NCBI GenBank assembly: GCA_030688105.1
Contig: JAUYIV010000305.1
Span: 1-18,554, forward strand
From: Actinomycetota bacterium
GTDB lineage: Bacteria > Actinomycetota > Acidimicrobiia > Spongiisociales > UBA11373
Direction: 5' to 3'
DNA length: 18,554 bases
Positions 1 through 7,064 of this stretch are shown in pieces. Both the position numbers and the translations under genes were made by a program. The number at the start of each line of letters is the position of its first letter. The first letter of the stretch is position 1. Below the pieces are notes generated by a model. That model was not told where the DNA came from and made no database searches. It saw only the letters and a program-made list of their open reading frames with translations.

Positions 1-16
1 TCAAGTAGAGGCGTCG

Positions 17-72
17 CCCGCTTCCCGCTTCCCGTCGCCCGCGTCCCGTCGCCCGCTTCCCGCCACCCGCAA
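17..72. repeat. Heptamer array, unit CCCGNNN (8 copies)
   Basis: Eight consecutive 7-base units in strict register, each starting CCCG and followed by three variable bases (CTT, TCG, CGT, CCA or CAA). Read on the minus strand the unit is NNRCGGG, the same unit found on the plus strand at 157-184 and 16101-16128. No gene is supported across this stretch. The array ends 56 bases before the second array at 129-184. Confidence 0.85.
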
Positions 73-128
73 GAAACCAGCCCTTCCTGACCTGCGATGG
101 GCGACCCCTAAGACCTTGGCTCCTTTCC

Positions 129-184
129 GGCCGATGGCCGAAGGCCGATGGCCGAGACGGGTAACGGGCAACGGGTAACGGGTC
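129..184. repeat. Two fused heptamer arrays, GGCCGAN then ACGGGYA
   Basis: Eight in-register 7-base units. The first four (129-156) are GGCCGA plus one variable base. The next four (157-184) are ACGGG plus two bases. The unit sequence changes at 156/157 but the 7-base phase does not. The ACGGG half is the inverted counterpart of the CCCG array at 17-72, so the two could fold back on each other. The array ends 42 bases before the tatA start. Confidence 0.85.
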
Positions 185-213
185 CCACCAACGGCTGAGA
201 GGCCTCCGGGCCC

Positions 214-219
214 TACCAT
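214..219 (+). promoter_or_regulatory. Candidate -10 element TACCAT for tatA, leaderless
   Basis: TACCAT fits the TANNNT form of actinobacterial -10 elements. It ends six bases before the tatA ATG, so transcription would begin at or next to the A of the start codon. No Shine-Dalgarno-like sequence precedes this ATG, which agrees with a leaderless message. No convincing -35 is seen. Inference from motif and spacing only. Confidence 0.45.
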
Positions 220-225
220 CGCGAC

Positions 226-501
226 ATGTTCAGCGTCAGCCCGGCCGAGGTCATCACGATCATCGCGGTGGCTCTCATCGTGTTCGGGCCCAAGCGGCTT
301 CCCGAGATATCGCGCAAGGCCGGGAGCGTCCTGAAAGAGATCAGGGACACCGCCGCAGACCTTCGGCGCGGCATCGAACGGGAGTATGAGGACACCGTCG
401 AGACATTGGGGGATGTCCGGCGGACCATGGGGCAGACCCTCGGAGAGCCCGAACCGCCGACAGGCGGCACGGCTGCCGACCGGACCGGCACGGAGGCATG
501 A
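226..501 (+). CDS. tatA: Sec-independent translocase subunit, TatA/TatB family
   Basis: A 91-residue single-span subunit of the twin-arginine translocase, which exports folded proteins across the cytoplasmic membrane with TatC. Residues about 5-21 form a short N-terminal membrane helix. It is followed by the family hallmark FGPKRLPE (20-27), an amphipathic helix with charged residues to about 70, and a hydrophilic tail. The N-terminus (MFSVSPAEV) and long charged helix are somewhat TatB-like. The symbol tatA follows the position next to tatC, and a TatB or dual role is possible. The start lacks a Shine-Dalgarno sequence but has a -10-like hexamer at leaderless spacing. The stop overlaps the tatC ATG by 3 bases within ATGA, so coupled translation is likely. 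The same gene order with tatC and helY is known in mycobacteria. Confidence 0.85.
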   Translation: MFSVSPAEVITIIAVALIVFGPKRLPEISRKAGSVLKEIRDTAADLRRGIEREYEDTVETLGDVRRTMGQTLGEPEPPTGGTAADRTGTEA

Positions 502-1214
502 CCACCCCACCGGCGCAGCCCCTGATGAGCCACCTACAGGAGCTGCGAAACCGATTGATCAAGGCGTCGGCCGCGGTGTTGACCGGGGCGATCGTGGCGT
601 TCATCTTCCGCGAGTGGGTCTTCGACCTGATCGTGGCGCCCTACAACGAGATCGCCGGCGAGTCCGATCTGGTGTTCTTCCGTCCCACGGAGGCCTTCAG
701 CCTCTTCATGAGACTGTCGCTGTTCGGGGGTTTCGTGATGGCGAGCCCGGTGGTCATCTGGCAGGCCTGGGCATTCGTCGCCCCGGCACTCACCAAACGA
801 GAGAAGCGAGTCGTCGTCCCGATCGTTCTCGTGCTCGTCCTCTTGTTCCTTGCCGGGATAACCATCGGATACTGGTCGCTCCAACGCGGTCTCGAGTTTC
901 TGATCGAATTCGGGGGCGACAACCTCGAGCCGGTGATCGGCGGGAACGACTACCTCTCCTTTGCGATGCGATTCCTCCTCGTTTTCGGCATCTCCTTCGA
1001 GTTCCCCGTCTTCCTCTATGCCGCCGCCGCCATGGGTGTCGTGACCTGGCAGCGGCTCGCCGCGGGGCGACGCTGGGCGGTGCTGCTCATCGTCAGCGCA
1101 GGAGCGGTCATCACCCCGAGCGGGGACCCGCTCACCCTGCTTCTGCTCTCCGTGCCCCTCTACGCGCTCTACGAGGCGACGATCTGGATCGTTCGCTTCA
1201 CCATCCGCCGGTGA
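498..1214 (+). CDS. tatC: Sec-independent translocase subunit TatC
   Basis: The 238-residue polytopic receptor subunit of the Tat translocase, which binds twin-arginine signal peptides. Family marks in order: N-terminal cytoplasmic SHLQELRNRL (11-20), FRPTEAF (62-68), the first cytoplasmic loop LTKREKR (99-105), FEFP (167-170) and ITPSGDP (205-211). Six hydrophobic segments fit the usual topology, and the length is near the family norm. The ATG at 498 overlaps the tatA stop. An internal ATG at 525 (MSHLQEL) would also give a normal TatC N-terminus, and neither has a well-spaced Shine-Dalgarno sequence. I keep 498 because of the ATGA coupling with tatA. The stop overlaps the helY GTG (GTGA). 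Confidence 0.96.
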   Translation: MTTPPAQPLMSHLQELRNRLIKASAAVLTGAIVAFIFREWVFDLIVAPYNEIAGESDLVFFRPTEAFSLFMRLSLFGGFVMASPVVIWQAWAFVAPALTKREKRVVVPIVLVLVLLFLAGITIGYWSLQRGLEFLIEFGGDNLEPVIGGNDYLSFAMRFLLVFGISFEFPVFLYAAAAMGVVTWQRLAAGRRWAVLLIVSAGAVITPSGDPLTLLLLSVPLYALYEATIWIVRFTIRR

Positions 1215-3706
1215 GCGCCCGGACCCACCTCGAGTCGCTGCCCTTCCCGGCGGATCGCTTCCAGGTGGAAGCGGCGATTGCGATCGATCGCGGCGCATCC
1301 GTGGTCGTCACTGCACCCACGGGCGCCGGCAAGACGGTGGTCGCCGAGGCGGCCATCTCCCGCGCCCTCGGCGAGGGCGAGCGTGCGTTCTACACCACAC
1401 CGCTCAAGGCGCTGTCGAATCAGAAGTTCGGCGACTTCCGGTTGTCTCATGGCGAACGTGCTGTCGGCCTGCTGACCGGGGACAACTCGATCAACGGGAA
1501 TGCCCCGATCGTGGTCATGACCACCGAGGTGCTGCGGAACATGATGTATGCCGGGAGCGCGGACCTCGATGACGTCGGAGTGGTGATCCTCGACGAGGTC
1601 CACTACCTCCAGGACCCGACCAGGGGCGGCGTCTGGGAGGAGATCATCGTCCATCTCGACCGGCGGATCCCCCTGGTGTGTCTTTCCGCCACCGTCGCCA
1701 ACGCCGAGGAGTTCGCCGGCTGGGTCGGCGACCGAAGGGGCGACACCGCGCTCGTGGTCGAGACCGAGCGGCCGGTCCCATTGGAGTCGACGTACCTGAT
1801 TCGTGACCGCTGGGAGAAGGGGGTGCTGCGCCTGTTCCCGGTGTTCCAGGGTGACCGCCCCAACGAGCGGGTGGCCCGAACCCTCCGCGGATCGGCAGCA
1901 TCCCGACGATATGCCTCCCCCCGCCGGTACGAGACCTGCGATCTGTTGCGACGGCGCCGGCTCTTGCCCGCGATCTTCTTCATCTTCTCTCGCTCCGGCT
2001 GCGACAGCGCAGCCTCCGGGGTCGTCTCGAGGGGGCTGCGGCTGACCAGGGCCGAAGAGTCGGCCGAGATCCGCGCCGTGGCCGACGCCAACACCGCCCA
2101 TCTCCGCCCCGAGGACCTCGCAGTGCTCGGTTACGAGCGCTGGCTCCACGCACTCGAGGCAGGAGTCGCCTCCCACCACGCCGGGCTGGTCCCGGCGATG
2201 AAGGAGACCGTGGAGCACCTGTTCGCCAATGGGTTGGTGCGCCTCGTCTTTGCCACCGAGACCCTCGCTCTGGGGATCAACATGCCGGCCCGCACAGTCG
2301 TGCTCGAGAGCCTCTCGAAGTTCACCGGTGAGTCGCACGAGCTGCTGCAACCAGGGGATTACACCCAGCTCACCGGACGGGCAGGGAGGAGGGGCATCGA
2401 CGAGGAGGGAACCGCCGTCATCCTTCACTCGCCCTATGTGCCGTTCGACCGCGCCGCCGGAATTGCGGCGCGCGGCACCCACCCCCTCCGTTCGTCATTC
2501 CGCCCGACCTACAACATGGCGGTCAACCTCGTCGCCCGGTACGACCAACGGCGGGCCGAAGAGCTTCTCTCGGCCTCCTTCGCGCAGTACGCGGAGGCAC
2601 GCCGTCGCGCCCAGTTGGCGACATCGATCGCCGAGGACGAGGCCCGCCTGGCCGGCCTCCGCGCCAGCGCCGCGCACCCCGAGGTCGACATCTGGGAGAT
2701 CGTCGATTCTGCCCCGAGGTCCCGAGACCGGCAGCTGAGCGAGTTCGCCACCATGACGAGCCCGGGAGACGTCCTCGAATGGACCGAGGGAGGATCGACG
2801 GTGCGTCACGCCGTCGTATCCCGAGGTACCGGCAAGCGGCCCCGACTGCTCACGATCTCGGAGGCGGGGGAGATCAGGAGGATCGCCTCCGATCGGCTTC
2901 CGGACAGCGTGGCGAGAGTAGGGCGGGTCGATCTCCCGAAGCCGTTCCACCCTCGGGAGGCCTCATTTCGGCGCCGGGTCGCCGACGCGATCGGCGCCTT
3001 CGAGCCGTCGGAGCGGGTTCTCGTTCTCGACAGTCCTGTCGGCGACGATCCCGGACTTGCACGGCACCTCGAGGCCGCCAGGTCCGCCCGACGGATCGAA
3101 GCCCGGCTCGAGGCACGCCGGAGACAGGCCGCCGGCTTGGGCCCGGGGCTGGTCAGGGAGTTCCGATCACTGCTCGGGCTGCTCGAAGCCCGGGGATACG
3201 TCCGGGGTTGGTCGCTCACCCCGAAGGGGGAGCGCCTGAGACGGGTCTACAACGAGATGGACCTGGTGCTGGCGGAGGCCCTCGCCGAGCGCCTCTTCGA
3301 CGGGCTCGACGGCCCGGCCACCGCCGGGCTGGCATCGGCCTTCACCTACGAGCCTCGACGCCAGGAGACGGTCGGCGGCTGGCCTCGGGAGATCGCTGAG
3401 CCTGCCACCCGCGTCGAGGGACTGTGGCATGAGATCACCGCAGCCGAGCGGCGCGCCGGGGTCCCGGAGACCCGGCCGCCCGACGCCGGGTTCGCTTCGA
3501 TCGCCATGAGGTGGGTGGCCGGAGAGAATCTTGCCGAGCTCTTCGAGGACGAGGACTCATCGGTGGGGGATTTCGTGCGGAACTGCCGACAGCTGATCGA
3601 CCTGCTCCGGCAGATACATGACGTCGAAGAGGTCCCTCCCGACGGCGTGCGTCATGCGCTCAAAGGCCTCGACAGGGGGGTCGTGGCCGCGCAGGGGGCG
3701 CTATGA
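1211..3706 (+). CDS. helY: Ski2/Mtr4-like DEVH-box RNA helicase HelY
   Basis: An 831-residue superfamily 2 helicase, probably unwinding RNA in turnover or processing. Motifs: Walker A APTGAGKT (35-42), DEVH box (128-131), LSAT (158-161), PAIFFIFSRSG (motif IV), then ATETLALGINMPA and QLTGRAGRRG (motifs V and VI). The C-terminal part has the helical character of the DSHCT domain of Ski2-like proteins. The length is slightly below the roughly 900 residues of mycobacterial HelY. The reading frame is open far upstream across tatC, but the family N-terminus fits the GTG at 1211, which overlaps the tatC stop as GTGA. The tatA-tatC-helY order matches M. tuberculosis. Whether the tat link is functional or only positional is unknown. 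Confidence 0.93.
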   Translation: MSARTHLESLPFPADRFQVEAAIAIDRGASVVVTAPTGAGKTVVAEAAISRALGEGERAFYTTPLKALSNQKFGDFRLSHGERAVGLLTGDNSINGNAPIVVMTTEVLRNMMYAGSADLDDVGVVILDEVHYLQDPTRGGVWEEIIVHLDRRIPLVCLSATVANAEEFAGWVGDRRGDTALVVETERPVPLESTYLIRDRWEKGVLRLFPVFQGDRPNERVARTLRGSAASRRYASPRRYETCDLLRRRRLLPAIFFIFSRSGCDSAASGVVSRGLRLTRAEESAEIRAVADANTAHLRPEDLAVLGYERWLHALEAGVASHHAGLVPAMKETVEHLFANGLVRLVFATETLALGINMPARTVVLESLSKFTGESHELLQPGDYTQLTGRAGRRGIDEEGTAVILHSPYVPFDRAAGIAARGTHPLRSSFRPTYNMAVNLVARYDQRRAEELLSASFAQYAEARRRAQLATSIAEDEARLAGLRASAAHPEVDIWEIVDSAPRSRDRQLSEFATMTSPGDVLEWTEGGSTVRHAVVSRGTGKRPRLLTISEAGEIRRIASDRLPDSVARVGRVDLPKPFHPREASFRRRVADAIGAFEPSERVLVLDSPVGDDPGLARHLEAARSARRIEARLEARRRQAAGLGPGLVREFRSLLGLLEARGYVRGWSLTPKGERLRRVYNEMDLVLAEALAERLFDGLDGPATAGLASAFTYEPRRQETVGGWPREIAEPATRVEGLWHEITAAERRAGVPETRPPDAGFASIAMRWVAGENLAELFEDEDSSVGDFVRNCRQLIDLLRQIHDVEEVPPDGVRHALKGLDRGVVAAQGAL

Positions 3707-4518
3707 CGTGGCAGGTGCTCGTTCGGCGTGAGGCCACCGCCCACGGCGTCTCGGAAGGTCTCCGTGAGGGAAAGATCGCTCATCGCGTCGTCATGGTCGA
3801 CCGGGACGGCATCGGCCCTGTTGCGGGTGACGCCCTCGATGCCGGGTTCCGCCGACTTGCGGTCGAGGGATCCGATCCCGAGGTCGCCGCGGTGATCGCG
3901 GAGGTCGACGCCCGCCGTCTCGGCCGGCTGACGGACCTCGCGGTGATCGTCACCGGCGGCGGATCCGACCTGCTGCGCACCTTTGCCGCCGATCAGAGCC
4001 TCGACGGTGCAATCGAGCGGATAATCGACCACACCCCCTACCTGATCGATGCCGGGCGGATCGAGGGCGAGTTCGGCGAGATGGTCTTCGTCAACTCGGT
4101 GGCCGCCGGCCTCCTCGCCCACGGGCCGGGATGGTTCCCCTGGTGGCCCGTGCCGATCTTTCCGGCACGACCGGTCTGCCTGCGGGCGGGCGACGCCGAC
4201 ACAGAGGCGGTGGCTTCGGGCGCACTGGTGCTCAATGGGCAGTTCTGGGGTTCGTGGGTGGCGGCTCCCCGTTCCACCCTGGTCGACGGGGTGCTGGACG
4301 TGCAGATGTTCAATGGGCACCGCATCGCCCTCTCCCATCTGCGGCACGCGATGCCCACCGGGATGCACGTCCGCTCGCACCACGTGCGCAGGCGATCGCT
4401 CTCCGAGGCCGAGGTGGCTGCACCGGATTCTTGGGCGTTCTCGGTCGACGGAATACGCGTCGGGCGGGGTGCGTTTCGGGTCACCTGTCTGCCAGGAGCC
4501 GTCCGCTTGGCAATCTGA
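3703..4518 (+). CDS. Diacylglycerol kinase-like protein with degenerate catalytic motifs
   Basis: A 271-residue protein resembling the DAGK/YegS/LCB5 lipid-kinase fold. The similarity is clearest in the second half: TGGGSDLLR (84-92) stands where kinases have the G-T-G-N-D-F-A-R type motif, NGQFWG (178-183) and VDGVLDV (194-200) match the lipid-kinase beta domain, and the C-terminus (SVDGIRVGRGAFRVTCLPG) matches the usual ending around D-G-E. The signature GGDGT appears degraded to EGSDPE (55-60), and the DGE glutamate is isoleucine. It may therefore be inactive or have another substrate. The ATG overlaps the helY stop (ATGA), and a G-rich stretch just upstream could serve as ribosome binding site. 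It is the last gene of the tat-helY operon. Family placement rests on motif pattern only. Confidence 0.65.
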   Translation: MTWQVLVRREATAHGVSEGLREGKIAHRVVMVDRDGIGPVAGDALDAGFRRLAVEGSDPEVAAVIAEVDARRLGRLTDLAVIVTGGGSDLLRTFAADQSLDGAIERIIDHTPYLIDAGRIEGEFGEMVFVNSVAAGLLAHGPGWFPWWPVPIFPARPVCLRAGDADTEAVASGALVLNGQFWGSWVAAPRSTLVDGVLDVQMFNGHRIALSHLRHAMPTGMHVRSHHVRRRSLSEAEVAAPDSWAFSVDGIRVGRGAFRVTCLPGAVRLAI

Positions 4519-4519
4519 G

Positions 4520-4563
4520 CCGCCCCTGACGGCACGGCTGCGACGGCGCGGCGGTTGGGGCGG
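4520..4563 (+). terminator. Possible weak terminator hairpin after the tat-helY operon
   Basis: CCGCCCC (4520-4526) and GGGGCGG (4557-4563) are perfect 7-base inverted repeats, with a 30-base GC-rich loop, directly after the stop of the lipid-kinase-like gene. No T-run follows, so a classical intrinsic terminator is not shown. In DNA this GC-rich such pairings arise easily by chance. Confidence 0.25.
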
Positions 4564-4584
4564 GGCCGGCGATATACTCCGGCC
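4564..4584 (+). promoter_or_regulatory. Candidate -10 TATACT inside a GGCCGG/CCGGCC inverted repeat
   Basis: TATACT at 4573-4578 is close to the sigma-70-type consensus and stands out in very GC-rich DNA. It lies in the 9-base spacer between GGCCGG (4564-4569) and CCGGCC (4579-4584), a layout that could be an operator over the promoter. The start codon of the DUF4193-like gene is at 4631, with GGAGGG at 4621-4626. No good -35 at normal spacing is seen. Confidence 0.5.
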
Positions 4585-4630
4585 GCCTTGGAGCGACCCT
4601 ATTGCCGCCTGGCGCCCCATGGAGGGATCG

Positions 4631-5074
4631 ATGACCTCTCCCCATCACACCGACGAGAAATCGGAAGAGCCAGAAGAGGACTGGGCGGAGGACGACGACT
4701 CCGACGATGAGGTCGTCGCGGAACTCGAGGAGATCGACCTCGAGGAGGTCGACGCGGCAGAGCTCGATGACATCGACCTCGACGAAGAGATCGAGGAAGA
4801 CGAAGCGGTGGTCGCCGACGAGGACGAGGAGAGCGAAGCCCTCGACGAGCTCGAAGCCGAAGAGCTCGAGATGCTCACCGAGGACGAGGAGGCGGAGAGC
4901 CTTCCCGTCGACGAGGCCGAAGAGCTGCGCAAGCTTCGTCGCGAGGCGATCGAACTCGACACTCCCGCCGAGACCGCCGGCCAGGGCGAGTTCGTTTGTG
5001 CGTCTTGCTTTCTCGTGAAGCGCGCCAGCCAGCTCGCCGACAAGCGGAAGCAGCTGTGTCGCGACTGTGCCTGA
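4631..5074 (+). CDS. DUF4193-like protein with long acidic N-terminus and C-terminal zinc-binding cysteines
   Basis: A 147-residue protein. Residues about 7-98 are dominated by Asp and Glu. The C-terminus carries two CxxC pairs, C123/C126 and C143/C146, in the setting EFVCASCFLV...QLCRDCA. This closely matches the C-terminal signature I know from actinobacterial DUF4193 proteins (for example Rv2699c, EFTCSSCFLV). The pairs probably bind one zinc ion. Compared with those roughly 100-residue homologues, the acidic region is much expanded. The ATG at 4631 has GGAGGG (4621-4626) at 4-base spacing. An in-frame ATG at 4619 lies upstream of that site and is less likely. The function is unknown. Such acidic zinc proteins could bind basic partners or RNA polymerase, but nothing here proves it. 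It stands alone behind its own candidate promoter. Confidence 0.85.
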   Translation: MTSPHHTDEKSEEPEEDWAEDDDSDDEVVAELEEIDLEEVDAAELDDIDLDEEIEEDEAVVADEDEESEALDELEAEELEMLTEDEEAESLPVDEAEELRKLRREAIELDTPAETAGQGEFVCASCFLVKRASQLADKRKQLCRDCA

Positions 5075-5089
5075 GCGTGAGCTGACCCC

Positions 5090-5563
5090 GTGGGGATCAC
5101 CGCCAGATCCGCCGACGTCAAGGACCTATCCGTACTTGTCGGCCTGTATCACGACCTGGCCACCGAGATGGATGCGATCAAGCCGATCTGGTCGGCGGCC
5201 GATGGCCTGCCCGAACCGGCCCCCGAGGCGTTCGAAGCCCTCATGGCGGATCCCGACGCACACATCTACCTCGGCGAGATCGACGACGTCCCCGTCGGGT
5301 TCTTGGTCGCTCGTGACGAGACCCTCCTCCCGCAGGCGGACGGGCGGCGTGTCGCCGCAGTGCGCCTGATCTTCACTCTGGAGGGCGCCCGCGGAGTCGG
5401 CGTCGGAGAAGCGATGACCGATCTCTTCCTCCGTGAGGCCACATCCCGGGGGATTCGCTCGTTCGACGCCCACGTATCGCCCGGCCATCGGGAGTCGAAG
5501 AACTTCTTCGAATCCAACGGGTTCAAGGCCCGGTCGATCGTGATGCATCGGAGCGACGAGTGA
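5090..5563 (+). CDS. GNAT-family N-acetyltransferase
   Basis: A 157-residue single-domain acetyltransferase. The acetyl-CoA pyrophosphate-binding motif is R101-G-V-G-V-G106, fitting R/Q-x-x-G-x-G/A, followed by a helix (EAMTDLFLREA). The late part, SKNFFESNGFKARSIVMHR, matches the usual GNAT ending where a residue pair plus F-Y/F-E-x-x-G-F precedes the last strand. Substrate cannot be inferred. The start is GTG at 5090, with only a weak GA-rich sequence upstream, 15 bases after the previous stop, so it may be cotranscribed with the DUF4193-like gene. The next gene follows after 43 bases in the same direction. Confidence 0.85.
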   Translation: MGITARSADVKDLSVLVGLYHDLATEMDAIKPIWSAADGLPEPAPEAFEALMADPDAHIYLGEIDDVPVGFLVARDETLLPQADGRRVAAVRLIFTLEGARGVGVGEAMTDLFLREATSRGIRSFDAHVSPGHRESKNFFESNGFKARSIVMHRSDE

Positions 5564-5606
5564 CCGAGTCCCTTGGTACAGCACTGGGCAGTCATGGAGG
5601 AGCTCC

Positions 5607-6944
5607 GTGATCCCGGGTGGCGAATCGGCCGAGCTGCTGATCGCCTTGATCCAGAATGCTTGCGTCAACGACGGCACAGCGGACTCGGGCGGGGAGATGC
5701 GCTCCGTGGAGACGCTCACCGCCTTCCTGGGAGAACCGGACTGGACCTTCGAGCCGCACCCCGGGCGGGCGAGTGCGGTCTGGAGGGTGCCCGGGACCGA
5801 TGCTTCGGCGCCATCGCTGATGCTCATGGGGCACACCGACGTCGTCCCGGCCTCTTCCGAAGGATGGAGTGTGGACCCGTTTGCCGGCGAACGGCGTGAC
5901 GGGTTCATCTGGGGTCGAGGTGCGGTCGACATGCTCAACCAGACAGCGACGATGGCGTCGGTGTTCTCCCGTTACCACCGTGGTGATGCCGCCCGGCTCC
6001 CCGGAGACCTGCTGTTCCTGGCGGTGGCAGACGAGGAAGCCGGCGGACGGTTCGGGGCGCGTGCCCTGGTCGACAGCCAGTGGGAGCAGGTGGCTTGCGA
6101 CTACCTGCTCACGGAGATCGGCACTCCCATGCTCGACGGCGCCGGAGGGCCCGGGCTCCCGGTCACCGTTGCCGAGAAGGGCCCTCAATGGCGGCGGCTT
6201 CGGTCGGTCGGAGTCCCCGGCCACGGCAGCCAGCCCTACGGCACCCGGAATGCCCTGGTCCCGATGGCAGATGCCCTGGCGAGGATCGCCGCCACGCCGC
6301 CACCGGCATCGATCACCGACGAGTGGCGGCGGTTCGTCGAAGCATGGGACCCCGCCGGGGGCCTCTCCGCCGAGCTTCTCGACATCGATCGGATCGATAC
6401 CGCGATCGATCGGATCGCGCTCGGCGACATCGGGCTGGCGAGGTGGATCCATGCCTGCACTCACCTCACCATCAGCCCCAACACGGTGCACGCGGGGGTG
6501 AAAGTCAACGTCGTCCCGGACCTTGCAACCGCCGAGGTCGACGTCCGGGCGCTTCCGGGGCAGGACGAGACCGATGTCCACGATCACTTCAGGAAGGCGA
6601 TCGGGCCGGGTTTCGACGAGATCGACATCCAGATCGTCGAGGCGACCAAGGCCAACGGATCCGAGCCGGGAGGGCCGCTTTGGGATGCGATCGGCGCGGC
6701 GCTGGCGACGATCCGCCCCGAGGCCCACCTCATCCCGTCGATGATCCCGGTGGGAACCGACGCCCGCTTCTTCCGACCGAAGGGGACCGTCGCCTACGGG
6801 GTGGCGCTCTTCGATCGCCGGGTCGCATTCGGTGACTTCCTGCGGATGTTCCATGGGCACGACGAGCGCGTGAGCGAGGAGTCGTTGCAGTCGACCGCGG
6901 AGCTGTTGGAGGGCACGGTGGCGCGGTTTGGGGAGCTGACATAG
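5607..6944 (+). CDS. M20-family metallohydrolase (ArgE/DapE/carboxypeptidase G2-like)
   Basis: A 445-residue two-zinc amidohydrolase of the M20/M25/M40 group, usually acting on N-acyl amino acids or small peptides. Metal and catalytic residues are in the expected order: GHTDVVP (H76, D78), GRGAVDM (D108), ADEEAGG (E143 and E144), TEIG (E170), and the C-terminal HGHDERV supplying the last histidine. GVPGHGSQP marks the lid/dimerisation domain. Residues expected at the active site are all present, so an active enzyme is likely, but substrate is not indicated. The GTG at 5607 follows GGAGGAG (5596-5602) at good spacing. The TAG stop runs directly into a heptamer array: its last two bases are the first two of the repeat. 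Confidence 0.92.
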   Translation: MIPGGESAELLIALIQNACVNDGTADSGGEMRSVETLTAFLGEPDWTFEPHPGRASAVWRVPGTDASAPSLMLMGHTDVVPASSEGWSVDPFAGERRDGFIWGRGAVDMLNQTATMASVFSRYHRGDAARLPGDLLFLAVADEEAGGRFGARALVDSQWEQVACDYLLTEIGTPMLDGAGGPGLPVTVAEKGPQWRRLRSVGVPGHGSQPYGTRNALVPMADALARIAATPPPASITDEWRRFVEAWDPAGGLSAELLDIDRIDTAIDRIALGDIGLARWIHACTHLTISPNTVHAGVKVNVVPDLATAEVDVRALPGQDETDVHDHFRKAIGPGFDEIDIQIVEATKANGSEPGGPLWDAIGAALATIRPEAHLIPSMIPVGTDARFFRPKGTVAYGVALFDRRVAFGDFLRMFHGHDERVSEESLQSTAELLEGTVARFGELT

Positions 6945-7015
6945 CCTCCAGCCTCCAGCCTCCAGCCTCCAGCCTCCAGCCTCCAGCCTCCAGCCTCCAG
7001 CCTCCAGCCTCCAGC
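6943..7015. repeat. Perfect heptamer array, AGCCTCC x 10.4
   Basis: Ten exact copies of AGCCTCC plus AGC, 73 bases, beginning inside the stop codon of the M20 gene. The minus-strand unit is a rotation of CTGGAGG and belongs to the same family as the diverged array at 7079-7109, but in opposite orientation. The perfect identity points to recent expansion or homogenisation. It lies in the 120-base gap between two convergent genes. Confidence 0.95.
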
Positions 7016-7064
7016 AGGAGAACCCGTCAGACCACGTCGCCAGGCTCACCCTCGCCCCGCCCGG

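Noticed and set aside
491..497. GGAGG as the tatC ribosome binding site
   Set aside because: The motif at 492-496 ends one base before the ATG at 498, too close for normal initiation. Coupling through ATGA is the better explanation.
1..510. Minus-strand frame of 169 codons across the left edge and tatA
   Set aside because: It is antisense to tatA and reads through the heptamer arrays. No domain and no supporting start signal.
386..1210. Upstream in-frame extension of the helY frame
   Set aside because: It overlaps tatC completely and is Arg/Pro/His-rich shadow sequence. The GTG at 1211 overlapping the tatC stop gives the normal helicase N-terminus.
5592..7049. A 485-codon minus-strand frame with repeated WRLEAGG residues
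   Set aside because: The repeat is only the CTGGAGG array read in frame (7 bases x 3 gives a 7-residue period). The rest is antisense to the M20 gene, whose motifs are intact.
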